A DNA stretch of 64,000 bases from assembly GCA_000469685.2 (NCBI GenBank), contig LS997567.1, forward strand, positions 23,586,426 to 23,650,425. The letters are read 5' to 3'. The DNA comes from Haemonchus contortus (lineage: Eukaryota; Nematoda; Chromadorea; Rhabditida; Trichostrongylidae). This document shows, piece by piece, positions 1-11,190 of this stretch. The notes under the pieces are model-generated. The model was given only the letters and a program-made list of their open reading frames with translations. It made no database searches and was not told the origin of the DNA. Made by a program: the position numbers and the translations under genes. Within the stretch, counting starts at the first letter, position 1; each line of letters begins with the position of its first letter.

Positions 1-1
1 G

Positions 2-212
2 GAGTACTCTTCATGACCACACTCAACCCCATTTCACACCCCAAAAATAATGATGGCCGCTACAGAAGTGTTAGGGAAGAGGCTCAGATGACTAAGGTCT
101 ATAATGAAGATCGGAAGCTCATCGTCCCTTATGGCTAGAGCCCCCAGCTCACGCGATAGCGTGCTTGGCCGCCTGGTACATTATACGTAGTAAGATTGAG
201 ACTATACATAGC
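2..212 (+). repeat. Dispersed repeat D1, copy 1
   Basis: A stretch of about 210 bases recurs in the same orientation at 37803-38019 with small substitutions and a 9-base length difference. Both copies begin with GAGTACTCTTCATGAC and end with ACTATACATAGCAAG. Near the end is a short perfect hairpin (CACGC-GATA-GCGTG). No coding frame is conserved. It is probably part of a longer non-autonomous element, because what follows each copy differs. Confidence 0.8.
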
Positions 213-431
213 AAGAATGAAGCAATTTTGGAACGTTCGTGCAGAGGTATGACTTTTTGATCTTAGCCTCGTCCGCCTTGCAAACCCCGTTCACTTTGGG
301 GTTTGACCACATTTCCTTAAAAAGCCTCTGGGCACTTTCTCGGATTCCAGAACGTTTTCGAGAGAGTTATGCATTTTTGATCATAGCCCGCCTGCAAGCC
401 CGCCCATTTCGGGTAACTGACCACATCATCC
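213..431 (-). repeat. G-rich tandem module, Helitron-like family, minus orientation
   Basis: Two degenerate units of roughly 120 bases, read on the minus strand. Each has the order ATGTGGTCA, a GGGCGGG box, a second GGCGGGC or GGCGGAC box, then GATCAAAAA. The same unit order is seen on the plus strand at 37138-37440. Non-coding. The gypsy LTR at 437 abuts it, so the LTR element probably inserted into this repeat. Confidence 0.6.
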
Positions 432-790
432 TCTTGTGTTGGGTGCCGTTGTCGAGTCCTTGTCCGGTGGCAGAGATTTCGATTATGGATTTATTAGTAG
501 GCACGGTGAATAATGCAACACAGTCGACTCTGGGGAGGTTGGAGGTGCAGATGAAGGCGCTAGACAGGTAGGAGACTGGAAGATCGAATAACTTACAAGG
601 GAAGGATACTTGGTCACAGTGGCCAACCAAGATGAGATGTATACCCCCGTAGGTGGTTTCGAAAGCTGATCTCAAACCTGCGTTCCAAATCTGCTAAACG
701 ATTCTGGGAGCAAAGTTACGAGACCCATTTCTTCCCTGTAATATAGCACTGTGCTGAACGCATCACCGAGCCGAGCAGATGCCATACCTG

Positions 791-860
791 TGCAACAGTG
801 GCCTAGCTGGTTGTGTGGTGGACTGATAAGCATGACATCAAGGTTCGAATTCTTGATGCA
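791..860 (+). promoter_or_regulatory. tRNA-like A/B box pair in left arm of the MULE
   Basis: TGGCCTAGCTGG matches the Pol III A-box consensus TRGCNNAGYNGG at every position. About 43 bases later AGGTTCGAATTC resembles the B box. The spacing is that of a tRNA gene, but a full cloverleaf could not be drawn. The inverted counterpart lies at 2317-2402. Confidence 0.5.
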
Positions 861-2316
861 TGCGCTCGTTTTGCTTTTCCACAAAATGTGTCCTAAACGC
901 TTGCAAAACGTTTTTTGGGCACAATATGAATCATCTACGGAGTTATCTCACATTTTAGGACTTCGGAGATCAGTGAACCAATAATTTTTTTACCTCTACT
1001 GACTGAATATAAACGCCTATCTTCCCCGAACAGCCAAGATGGTGTTTTGAGATTTTCGGCAGCTCCCTCCGCTAGCGGTAGACGGCGGTCGAATGACTCA
1101 TCTGACCACAGCCCTCTTTGGTTGGGTGACGGTCCACACATTCTAGGAATCCTGTCCGCGCAATCAAAGCGGTGGTGCAGGTCAACTGACATCGTTGAAG
1201 AAATACTGTAGAGCAGTAGTTTTTCGCTTTGTGTGCACGTGTGATTATCCACTAATTTTTGAGTTGAAAGCCTTTCAAGAAGCCCTTCCACGACGTAAAC
1301 GTGGTTGTGCGGTGGGACATGATTCCACGGCTTTACTCAAGACCCTGGATTCGAATATGTTTTGAAATTGTCCTCCATTGGTGTTCATTGTTGATTCAAA
1401 GCGTCAGCCAGTTGAACTGACTGTCGTGCAATGAGATCCCTACATTGGTTTTGTGATAAATCTTCCAAACTTATCCGCTAATCTCTATCGGTAGACAGAC
1501 CGGTCCGCTTGTTTGCAAATGATAGTGACGACCAGATAGGACATCACACTTTGTCGAAGATAGATTAATTTGAAAACTCATGGCCTCTCATACTTGCCCT
1601 GGATTTCCGTAGACGGCCCTCTGTCGTGATGATACAAAACGTGCTGCGAGGAAGTGCGACTGCTTATGACGCTCGAACTATAGAGGGCTATGGAATGTTC
1701 TACCAGCGCCATAAAATTAGAGCTCATGGGCCGGATCACAAAGTTGATGACTACGTTTCACTCCCGAACCTCGCTTTTCCACAAAAGTACGAGGTTTCTT
1801 CCGTGAAGTTACGGATCCATCTTCGCTGCCTTCATCAAGCGACCACAGAGGATCATTGTGATCGCCTTTCACGGACTCGATTTCCTCGCTGTAGATAACG
1901 GATTGTTTTTATAGCATCGAGTAGTACGGTAGTAGCTCTTTATTTCCTCCTCTTACTAGATGGCGCCCACGTTACGCTGCAAGAACGGAAGTCCTCCACC
2001 AAATGCGATGGCACAACCTTCGGCCAGAATATTTCGCTAGTAACATGCTAAAGAGCGTTTGATCCGAGGAATCATTTAGAACCAGTCTCCTTGAAACCTC
2101 TGGAGCCCATTTTAAGCGATTGTTCAGAATTCTTCTTTTGCTCGAATGAGCTCCAATCTTATTGGGGCCGGTGAGGGGCGAAAAAAACTTCTCCTCTAAT
2201 ACCTTTCCAGTGTTCCTAAAATGTGATATAACTCCGTAGATGATCGATATTAAGCCCAAAAAATGCTTTGCAAGCGTTTAGGACACATTTTATGGAAAAG
2301 CAAAACGAGCGCATGC

Positions 2317-2402
2317 ATCAAGAATTCGAACCTGGATGTCATGCTTATCAGTCCATGTCATGTCTACTAGTCCACCACACTACCCGCTAGGCCACCGTTG
2401 CA
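2317..2402 (-). promoter_or_regulatory. tRNA-like A/B box pair in right arm of the MULE
   Basis: On the minus strand TGGCCTAGCGGG (A-box match) is followed by AGGTTCGAATTC (B-box like). This arm has about 18 extra bases between the boxes, from a short local duplication (GACTGATAAGCATGACAT-like), compared with the left arm. It mirrors 791-860. Confidence 0.5.
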
Positions 2403-2711
2403 CAGGTATGGTATCTGCTCGGCTCATTGACGCGTTCAGCTTAGTGCTATAACACAGGGAGAAAATGGGTCCCGTAACTTTGCTCCCAGAGTCGTTTAGC
2501 AGATTTGGAACACAGGTTTGAGATCAGCTTTCGAAACCACCTACGGGGGTATACATCTTATCTTGAATGGCCACAGCGACCTAGTATCCTTCCCTTGTTA
2601 ATAACTAATTAGTGAGCCCGCCATTCCAGGGTTTATATAGGCGGTTTTCCCGCCGAACACAATATCGATAAGATCACGATAATGGGTGTTTACATGATCA
2701 CCAATACAACA

Positions 2712-2720
2712 TCTCCCCCC
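2712..2720 (-). other. Polypurine tract of the gypsy element
   Basis: The minus strand reads GGGGGGAGA directly before the TGTTG start of the 3' LTR. This is where plus-strand DNA synthesis is primed in LTR retrotransposons. Confidence 0.65.
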
Positions 2721-2759
2721 GCAGAAAAAAGAAACAATTAACACTCAACAAATGAGCTA

Positions 2760-3939
2760 ACGAAATTTATCTGGGTACCTCTGAACCGGCCTTCTGATCC
2801 TTGTAGAGCGACGTAGTGGTACTTTGGTTTCGTGGGCTTGTCGTCCCTGAGCAGCAGCACCTGTAGCTTGGGCGGCTTCCTCTCGTCATGTCTACACGTC
2901 ATCCAATTCGAGCATCTCGAGCAGAGTCAGCAATGACTTATCTCCATAACCTGACGGTGCTTTCACGACTTTCCTTTCGTCACTACGACGCAGCTGGTTT
3001 GCGTGTTTCCTCGCTATCCTTCCACTCAGGTTACCTTAATAGTTGACCATGCCAATCCTTCTGGTGATGATATACCTTCTTTCCACATGAACTTCCATAC
3101 CTGAGCATAAACTTCAAATTCTTTTGGAACAGAATTGTTTTTTTCTGTTAAACTCTTCAATCTTCTCCTTCCGGTTTTCTCCAGATGGTGCCGTGGGTGA
3201 TTCTTCCATCGGGCGCAAAAGACTCAACCTTGTGCTAAGTTTTCTTCCTAAAAATGCTTCCGCTGGTGTCCTGTTGTTCAAGCATTCGTTTGGAGTTGTC
3301 CGGTGAGCTTACAGAATACGTGCAGACGTTCAGCGTCTCTTCCGATGGCTTCTCCTCCCCCTTCAGTTTCTTGATTCCGCGTTCTTGATCAACAAAACGT
3401 TCTGCTTGTCCGTTTGACTGCGGGTGGTAGGGAGCGGTTCTTACGTGTGTTATTCCTCCTTCTTCGCACATCATCTTGAATTGTTCCGAGGTAAACTGCG
3501 TTCCATTGTCGCTGACGATGGTTTGCGGGATTCCATATCTTGCAAAAATCTTCTTCAGTCCCTTTACCGTTTGGCCTGCAGAGATACTTGTCATCTCAAT
3601 AATTCCCGTCCACTTACTGAAAACGTCTACAACAACCATATAAAATAATCCGCAGACAGGTCCTGCGAAGTCTACATGGATCCTTTGCCACGCATAAGCT
3701 GCTGTTAGCCAAGCTTTCAAGGGGCCCTTAATGGGCTTCTTCGCATATTCTTGACATCTTGAGCAATGCCGCACTATTTCTTCACAATCCTTGTCGAGAT
3801 TTGGCCAGTAAACATAACTTCTGGCAAGCTTCTTCATCCGTACTATTCCTGGATGACCAACGTGCAGTACTTTGAGAACTTGGGCTTGTAGTGTTCCTGG
3901 AATGACAACTTGTTCTGCCATCATGAGGCATCCATCCAC
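2760..3939 (-). pseudogene. Ty3/gypsy integrase, degenerate
   Basis: An open stretch at 3235-3939 encodes the N-terminal zinc-binding HHCC domain (a GHPGIVRMKKLARSYVYWPN block and an HCSRCQ end) and the DDE catalytic core: D in IHVDFAGP, D in VSDNGTQF and E in NGQAERFV. All three acidic residues are present. Past 3235 the frame is lost, but pieces of the C-terminal tail are readable to about 2900 (for example EVYAQVWKFMWKEG and ARKHANQLRR). Integrase inserts the cDNA into chromosomes. The domain order RT-RNase H-integrase upstream to downstream is that of Ty3/gypsy. Breaks in the tail and in the neighbouring RNase H mean it cannot be functional. Confidence 0.85.
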
Positions 3940-3979
3940 GATCGATAGCGTTTCTCTCCTGTTGAAATACGGTTACAGT

Positions 3980-5440
3980 TTAGAGCTCATCTTTGGCCAT
4001 TTTACCGGACCTCACATTTGACATAATATTCTTGAGCAAGAAGTCCCTTGCGGTACTGTCTCTGACATCTTCACGGGTCAGTGGTAGTCTTCTGATGCAA
4101 TCTTTTAGCAATCTGGAAACATCATTCTCCACTGCTGCTACTACCACATCTTCGTCCGCATCTTGGTGCTTCTGCATCAGTCTTGAGAGACCATCTACTT
4201 GTCCGGTCAAAATCATAACCAAGCAAAATAGTAGCCCATCCCATAAGCCGATTTGCGGAGTATTCCGAAACTTTTCAATCTGCGAGTACTTCTTCTCCGC
4301 GGCTGACAGTGACCTTGAAGCATGTGCAATAGGTTTCTCAGTACCGTCTTCGTATCTATGCGAGATAACGCATCCAATACCATAATCACAAGCGTCAGCT
4401 GCCACAACAATCTTCTGCTGAGGGTCGCAATGAGCAAGGTTGGCGTCGCTTGACAATGCCTCCTTCAATTTTTCAAATGCTTCATGTTCTTGAGAGCTCC
4501 ATCTCCACTTCACTTCTTTCTTGAGAAACGCACCTAACGGTCCACGGAGATTCTTCATAATGGCACAAATATAGAGTAGCCAGCCAGTAATCATTCCCAG
4601 AAAAGATCTTAGTTGCAAAATGTTCTTCGGTTCGTCCATGTTCATGATAGCTTCGATCTTCTCTGGATTGGGTCTTCTCCCATTCTTGTCAAGAATGAAA
4701 CCGAGATAACGTATTTCTGGTCTGGAGAATGTACACTTGTCCAAACGTACCTTGAACCCGTAGTCAGCTATTCTTCCGAATACTGTGAGCAGGTTCTCTC
4801 TATGCTCTTGTTCGTTTCTGCCACTCACCAAGATATCGTCCAGATAGGTAGCTACACCTTGCAATCCAGTTACCATTTTATTCATCACCTGTTGAAAACT
4901 TCCTGGTGCAATCTTGATTCTGAAAGGCAGTCGATTGTACCTGAACAGTCCCTTTTGCGTATTTATGACGACTTTCTTCTTCGACTCTTCGGAAAGCTCT
5001 AACTGAAGGTACGCGTCCGATAAATCGATTTGCGAGGAAATTGCCCCTCCATTTAGTGATGCGAAGATATCCTCTAGCATTGGTAAGGTATAATCGAAAG
5101 ACTGCAAGGCTCTGTTCAGCCCAGTTGAGAAATCAGCACATATTCTCAACTTTCCATTCTGCTTCCTAACATGGACAATTGGTACGAGCCACTCACTATG
5201 GCTAGCTGGTGCAACAACATCCATCTGCACGAGCCTATCTCGTTCGGCGTTCACAGCTTCTAGTGCAGCATGGGGTACCTGACGACTGTTACAGAACACT
5301 GGGCGCACGTTTTGGTGTAGCTGCAAATCAACTCCTTTATTGCAGCGTCCTAACCCTTCTTCGAAGACCTCGGGAAAAGGATACCTGCTTGGCTGTTTAT
5401 GCTGTAAACAACTTCAACAACTGTAACTTCAACAACTTCC
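3980..5440 (-). pseudogene. Ty3/gypsy reverse transcriptase-RNase H, degenerate
   Basis: A 448-residue open stretch (3980-5326), which reads open further upstream to about 5430, carries the RT palm. Visible motifs are LRICADFS, QIDLSDAYLQ and the catalytic YLDDILVSG, then the IRYLGFIL and RSFLGM blocks. RNase H begins at VVAADACDYGIGCVISH, with the catalytic D, and breaks off after KYSQIEK. The following residues jump to a VDGLSRL block near the domain end, so about 80 residues are deleted. Gag and protease are not recognisable upstream. The 5' part and 5' LTR are missing or destroyed. Confidence 0.88.
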
Positions 5441-5515
5441 TATACGCCAGATTTTGGAGGGCAGTTGAAAACTTTGACCCGAGCTCCGCTCTCCAAAATC
5501 TGGCGTATAGGAAGT
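5435..5515. repeat. Perfect 25-bp inverted repeat
   Basis: The 25 bases at 5435-5459 are the exact reverse complement of 5491-5515, with a 31-base spacer. The pair lies at the truncated 5' end of the gypsy relic. It could form a stable hairpin, be the ends of a tiny element, or mark the rearrangement that removed gag. Confidence 0.9.
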
Positions 5516-6640
5516 AAAAGTAGTGTCCACAATAAAAACGCCCCGCTTACCACGAGTGTGTCTTCGCCGTTTAATTTGTTGACGAATTCCGCACATCCCC
5601 TCATTTATTTCCGGTTTGCCTCTAGCACCACCGATTCCGGTGCACGTTCCGTTTTTCGTATGCTAAGCTCTGCTCAGTTCACATGCCATAACATTTATCT
5701 TGCCATATGCCCACCCTCAGTAACTGAACCCGATCTTTTTGACAAACCAACAGACAAAGACAGAGATTGAGACAGAGAACAGACAGGCGAGCGCAGGACA
5801 GAATTAGATGATACTAGACGTTTATCGACAGAGATATGAATTTTCGAGCCTGGCTATATTTAACTCGCTGCACACCCCGCCCACTATGAACATTTAACAC
5901 ACTTTCTTCGTTAGCCTCTACCCAATTTTTCTTGATTCTAGGATCCCTTTGAACGAAGTTATGAATTTCTTGACTGACCGTGCCCAGGTAGAAGCACTCC
6001 CCTAGCTCTTGCCTGAGATTCGCTCATTCCTTTACTTTTTTTCAGCCTCCTGGCTTCCGTTGAACCAAGTAAAAGTGCAGAAAGTGATGTGAGGACGCTG
6101 CTCCCATCGCCGGTGAGTCTAGTTCATTTCCTTCGCTGTTCCATTTCTCAAATTTGCTCATGCTCTTCCTGGGCTTCTCTGGAACTATATTAGGGGGTAT
6201 GTCTATTGCAACCCGCTCAATCCGCTGCATGTCCCACCCGTCGCTGAGATCTCGGTTGAGCTGTGTTCCATTAACCCATTTTATATTGTCCTTACATTAA
6301 CTTTTGTTTTCTCTTATATCTGTAGTTAGAAATGAATGATTCCTGGACCGCAATGCTTCAAGATTCTCTAGAAGGCTGTGAGCTCAGCTGATACATGAAA
6401 ACATGAAAAAATTATAGGAACACCTGATAAATAATACAAATACCCCAGCGAGCTAAAAACGTGCGTCCTGGCATCGGGATGCATGGTCGCCAACGTGTTA
6501 ATCTTGCTTTGTGCCTATCCTACCCCGAAATCGACCTGACTTATTCGTGTGCTTCTCAGTAATAGCGAATCACGCGACAGACGACTTTATATTAGTAAGG
6601 AATAACACTACGCAATACTGTAAAAACATAGGATCGCTGA
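5516..6640. other. No recognised feature
   Basis: I see no convincing gene or repeat boundary here. A purine-rich stretch with repeated GACAGA/GACAAA words lies at about 5750-5800. Short open frames show no domain. Confidence 0.4.
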
Positions 6641-6930
6641 GCTGATGGCGGGCTCTACTCGTTTCCGTCTTAAAATGGGCCCGCCGCCTGCATCCAATTC
6701 AAAATTGGAAGTTTTGGTGCAGGAGGACAGGGGTCATTGATCTCCGGTAAAGCACACGCACAACACATACACGCACATACACATACACACAACACACATA
6801 CATACACACGTACACACAAGTACACACAGATACAGATATACGCACGGACACACAGGTACACACATACCTAGACACACAGAAAGATCGACACAGTGCACTG
6901 CCCGCCATGAGCGTAGATCTGCTTAAGTAC
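6640..6930 (-). repeat. G-rich module, subfamily B, with (AC)n tract
   Basis: On the minus strand an irregular GT-rich tract (6757-6880) is followed by an ACCGGAGATCAATGACCCCTG-like block and a GCAGGCGGCGGGCCC block. The same order (GT tract, ACCGGAAATTCATA-like block, GGCAGGATGGG-like block) is seen at 23.8-24.9 and 27.7-28.7 kb. Non-coding; open frames through the AC tract are low complexity. Confidence 0.6.
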
Positions 6931-6941
6931 CGCGTCTTTAA

Positions 6942-7463
6942 AGGCACTGTTCACGAAAAAATGGTTTCGGAGATTTGCACATGGCTTGAATTCGACGCCC
7001 CCTCTGATACCATTTGTGCAGGAATGAGGTCGGAAAACGGTCTGGATAGGGCACAATAAGGGGCCGGAGAGTGAACCACGGTCGCCCTCCGCCTCTCGCC
7101 AGGCTGACTACGAAATCTAATTGCCGTTCACCACTTTCGCATTGGAGCGAAGTTGGTGAAAAATCGACAAGCTGGTTGGAAAATTGCCAGAGTCTGCCAG
7201 TCAGATTGTCAGGCAAATTGGGTGTGTTGTTTGCTATTGCAGACATTGCGTCGCCTTCGTGCACTCGCCCGAACACTCCCTTAACCGCCGTTCTTCCAAT
7301 GTGAAACTCGTCCAACCCCCCTTTCCAGCTCTTTTTTGACCCTTTCTATTTCTTTTTGTTCGTTGTTTTTTGCGCTTTTTTCGTTGTTATCGCTTTATTC
7401 TAGAGTAGTTCTATTAATTCCCGTCAAAAAAAGGGGACCCTAAATTCATCGTGAACGGTGCCT
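6942..7463. mobile_element. MITE with TTAA target duplication (piggyBac-type)
   Basis: The ends are imperfect inverted repeats (AGGCACTGTTCACGA at left, TCGTGAACGGTGCCT at right). TTAA lies directly outside each end (6938-6941 and 7464-7467). At 522 bases with no conserved coding frame, it is a non-autonomous DNA element. TTAA duplications are the piggyBac signature; the superfamily is inference. Confidence 0.7.
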
Positions 7464-7469
7464 TTAAGT

Positions 7470-8450
7470 ATCGTTGATCATTCCTCAGTTATTCCAACTT
7501 GGGCTCATTTTTTGTCCCCCTTTTGTCTAGAACTCAGGAAGCTGTGACTTAAAGAAATCATTGACTGCCGTTTCCAGATCACGTTAAATTACGAGGTGTT
7601 CTCCCCCAAAGAGACGCCTGAGAAGGCCGAGCACATGGTCATGAAAAGGTACTACGTCTCGAATGTATAACTGGTTAACAACCTCAAACGAACGGGGCTG
7701 GTGAAACTTTGGTAGGTGTCAAAGCGCAATTCCGACGTGCGCTGTTCTGTTGTAGGGATGAAAAATATCGTTTTGGACGTCTTTTTCTTGACACCTTGGC
7801 CAAACGCTGGTGTTCATAGGGGTATTGCACAACTCTGACCATCTAGTCTGCGCTTGGCAACTCCTAGTAGATAGGTCCCTCCAGCCTCCATGAAATTAAG
7901 GAGCGATGCTTGCTTTTCTTCCAAGGCTAGCATCCCTGGTACTGAAACGATCCAACCGATTGTTGACCATTGATCACTGAGCAGTGCTAGCATACAATAG
8001 GTTGCTGATGATTCAAGCCGCTACACCCGCGAATTTCTCTTGGAATGCCAAGTAGAAGCTCATGGTGCGAATCGGGTGCTGTCCGTTCATCGGCGGTAAT
8101 GCAGCGGAGACCGTGTGGTTTACTCTTGTTTTGATTGCCAGGGAAATGTCGTATAAGCTTATCAACCTCGCTAACGAGTTTACATTGTCTGTGCAAATTT
8201 TTCATGGTTTTTTTTCTCGAAGAGCTTCCTTGCCAACCCAATATTAAACGAGATGAGTTGATAGAGCCAAATGGAAAAGAAAGGAACGAAGATGATATTG
8301 AGTTGGAACGAAGTTGCTTTAGCACGCCGATAGGCGTCTCCTGAAACGTGTAATATGAGGGCGTGAATAAACGACTTCCCAAGTGAAGGATCAAGCTGAT
8401 GGGATCGGAAACATTGTGTGCATGGCCGGGAAAGGTAATGGTATTGGCGT
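7470..8450 (-). repeat. Repeat R1, copy 1
   Basis: Read on the minus strand, this segment matches the interior of the mariner-ended element at 50293-51169 over several hundred bases, with many substitutions but few gaps. A shared landmark is a GCGGGTGTAGCGGCT block followed by CAGCAACC. A minus-strand frame (7987-8394) is open in this copy but broken in the other. No known domain was recognised. Its downstream end abuts the TTAA MITE at 7463. Confidence 0.65.
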
Positions 8451-9180
8451 GTGCCGATACCAGAGCAGAGGCCGACTTTGAAACCCAGAATGACGTGAAG
8501 GCATATCCTGACGTAGTGAAACACTTCTTAAGTGCTGTAGTTCTGACGGCTGTTAGGTATAAATAGTGAACCGCGATAACCTGAAATCGCGCTAACTAGG
8601 AATAATATAGGTCAGCTGAGAGACCGAGTTTGAGCGTGAAATCTTGGAGGCAGCACAATCACAATCAATCATCTGATGGTTAGGGCTGGAAGGATAAGTT
8701 TGTCCTATTGACGTCTAATCGCTGCGGTACGCTTATGATTGTGTTCGGACGCCAAAGCTCAGATGGAATAGAGCGTTTCAACTAGAGACTTAGCGTTTCA
8801 ACTGGAGACTTATTGCAGATACTACTGCCTGCATTTGTCTCTCCGCTGCATGTATGATTATACGGTCAATGTTTGGGTCCGGGTCGAACTTAAGATGGAA
8901 GGGTGATTTGTCGGTGCTGCTATGGAAGGTATTGGTGGCGAGCACGCACGCGGGTGAAAAGAGATCCAATTTAGATTGCGAGGGATTTATATAGGCGTGA
9001 AACATCTGCTGTGAGGTTCTGAATACGCGTTTGCACGCGTCACTGCCCTCAAGATGATAAGATGTATTGAAGTGACGTTCAAATTGCAATAAACGGCCCA
9101 ATTCGGACGAATACCTTCAAAGGACGTTATCGGATAAAGAGACAGTCATTGTTTCAAAGGCCAGTACGCAACGGCTCATA
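8451..9180. other. No recognised feature
   Basis: No domain, repeat or RNA gene is apparent. Short open frames on both strands have no recognisable motifs. Confidence 0.4.
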
Positions 9181-10545
9181 ACAGCGTGAGCCATATGACT
9201 GTAAGAGTTCTAGAAAAGTATCCACGAATCAAAGAAAATAAAGGTTCTTACAAGGGTATTCATTAAATCAGCTGAATACTCTGTATTGGAGACCAAGGGG
9301 CTATAGAGGGTAACCACTGGATACGAGAATAACTCTGTTATGGGCGTAAAAGTTCCCTCAGTAGTATTCACTAAATCAGGAAAAAACAATGTAATGAAAA
9401 TAAAGGGCTATACAGATTATTCACTGAATAAGGGAGTAAAACTCTGTTGGAGATAAAGGGGCTATAGAGGGTATCCACTGAACTAGAGAAGAAAACTGTT
9501 ATGGTCACAGGTGGTTCAAGAGAAGTATCCACGAATCAAGAAGAAAGAGGTTCTTACAAGGGTCTTCATTGAATCAGCTGAATACTCTGTAATGGAGACG
9601 AAGGGGCTATAGAGGGTATCCACTGAATTAAAGAATAACATTGTTTTGTGCGTAAAGGCTTCTACAAGAGTGTCCAATAAATCAGGTGAATACTCTGTAT
9701 TGGAGATGAAGGGGCTATAGAAGTTGTTCACTGAATTAGGGAGTAAAACTGTATTGGAGATAAAGGGGCTATGGAGGATATGCACTGAATTAGAGAAGAA
9801 AACTGTTATGGGCGTGAAGATTTCTACAAAAGTATTCAATGAATGAGCTGAATACTCTATATGGGAGATAAATAGGCTATAGTGGGTATCCACAGAATCG
9901 AAGAATAACAATGTCTAGGGGTAAAGGTTTCTACAAAAGTATCCACTGAATCACCAAACAATTAGAATTAATAAAAGAGTATTCAATAAATCAGTGCAAA
10001 AACTGTGATGGATAGGTAGAGGCTTTAGAGGTTATCCATAGAGTTAGAGAAGAAAACTGTTATGATCGCAAGTGGTTCTAGAAAAGTATCCACGAATCAA
10101 AGAAAATGAAGGTTCTTACAAGGGTATTCATTAAATCAGCTGAATACTCTGTATTGGAGACGAAGGGTCTATAGAGGGAATCCACTGAATTAGAGAACAA
10201 CTCTGTTTTGAGTGTAGAGGTTTCTACAAGAGTATCCAATAAATCAGGTGAATACTCTGTATTGGAGATAAAGGGGCTATGGGGGTTATACCCTGAATTA
10301 GAGAAGAAACTGTTATGATCGCAAGTGGTTCTAGAAAAGTATCCACGAATCAAAGAAAATAAAGGTTCTTACAAGGGTGTTAATTAAATTAGCTGAATGC
10401 TCTGTATTGGAGATCAAGACACTATAGAGGGTATCCACTGAATTAGAGAATAACTCTGTTTTGAGCGTAAAGGTTTCTACAAGAGTATCCAATAAATCAG
10501 GTACATACAAGGTACAGATACAAGAGTATCCAGTATCGGATTAGA
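9181..10545. repeat. Minisatellite, 54-bp unit with 108-bp higher-order period
   Basis: The phrase GAATACTCTGTATTGGAG and variants starts at 9580, 9688, about 9742, 9850, 10142, 10250 and 10394. Most spacings are multiples of 54 (108, 54, 162, 108). Alternate 54-mers differ, so the natural unit is a 108-base dimer. Because 54 and 108 are multiples of three, minus-strand frames stay open through several units (9516-9911, 10078-10353) and give a 36-residue peptide period with NSVDTLYSPF and NTEYSPDLLDTLV blocks. There is no evidence that it is translated. Confidence 0.9.
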
Positions 10546-10569
10546 GTAGCGATAGCGAACTTGGTGAAG

Positions 10570-11190
10570 TGGTCGATAATACACACGATAAATTTGTTGT
10601 TGTGTGTTTGTCGCAGAACTTTTTTGCCAACCCTATACATTACAAGGATATTCCAGCTGCCTCCATAGGCGTGATCCTTCTTATAAAGATAAGCTCCACC
10701 TCTCGAGACACGCTCAGGACTCCAGCTCCAGACCGCCGATTCTGGCTAGAGCTGACAGATAAACGTGACGATCACCCTCGTTCACGGCACCAACTTCGTC
10801 ATTGCTCTGGGTACGTGGATGTGGGTCGAGAAGCCAACATAATGGACGACATGGCTTCGGGCCTGAGCAGAAGGAAACGTTTGGCGTGGGGAGTATTCAA
10901 GAACACGAGCGAGAGTTGAAGAAGCCAAAGAAGATACAGCTGACTTTCTCGAATCTGCGGTCCATTCCACTTTGACATACGCCTCAGAGATTTGGACTTA
11001 CACAGCCAGGACGAGCATGAAGTCGACGTCGCGCTGAGAAAACGATAATGCTCGAAATTCCTCTATACAGGCAAGTGCAGAGGGAAACATAGAGTTCCAA
11101 GCTATTATCGACGAACGAAGATCATGAACTGCTTCTGCGTATACCAGGGGCTCAAAGGACAGTTGAGCCGGACACGTCATGCGATTTTGT
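10570..11190 (+). pseudogene. RTE-clade LINE, C-terminal relic
   Basis: From about 10800 the plus strand reads YVDVGREANIMDDMASGLSR followed by RRKRLAWGVFKN, matching the block after the RT palm in the RTE element at 42.7 kb (YVYLGREVNMMNDLVSELSR). Further on, in shifted frames, come a TYASEIWT-like block and RSSYYRRTKIMNCF. Only the region downstream of the palm remains. The part from 10570 to 10800 is not recognisable and may belong to something else. Confidence 0.7.

Larger units (their letters stand above)
596..2599. mobile_element. Mutator-like (MULE-type) long-TIR element, copy 1
   Basis: The region 596 to about 960 is repeated in inverted orientation at about 2220-2599; the two arms run from a CAAGGGAAGGATACT terminus inward. 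The element is flanked by AATAACTTA (587-595) and AATAACTAA (2600-2608), an 8 of 9 match. Long inverted repeats of this size with 9-base target duplications are typical of Mutator-like elements; that class assignment is inference. No transposase is recognisable. A minus-strand open frame at 1972-2259 starts inside the right arm and shares a short KFF(S/A)P block with copy 2 at 60.3-62.0 kb. It interrupts the gypsy LTR. Confidence 0.75.
437..2711 (-). repeat. Ty3/gypsy 3' LTR, split by a later insertion
   Basis: On the minus strand the LTR starts with TGTTG at 2711, directly after a purine tract, and ends with CAACA at 437, giving perfect 5-base inverted ends. Removing the inserted element (596-2599) and one 9-base duplication leaves about 262 bases. 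The LTR contains a TATA-like CTATATAAA near 2632-2640 and an AATAAA signal near 490. It serves the minus-strand gypsy gene at 2760-5440. No matching 5' LTR was found. Confidence 0.75.

Noticed and set aside
6670..6947. Cysteine/valine-rich minus-strand open frames resembling a secreted peptide
   Set aside because: They are translations of the GT/AC tract in a repeat module; there is no splice or start context.
9181..10545. CRISPR-like array
   Set aside because: Units are contiguous 54-mers without unique spacers, in a eukaryotic sequence.
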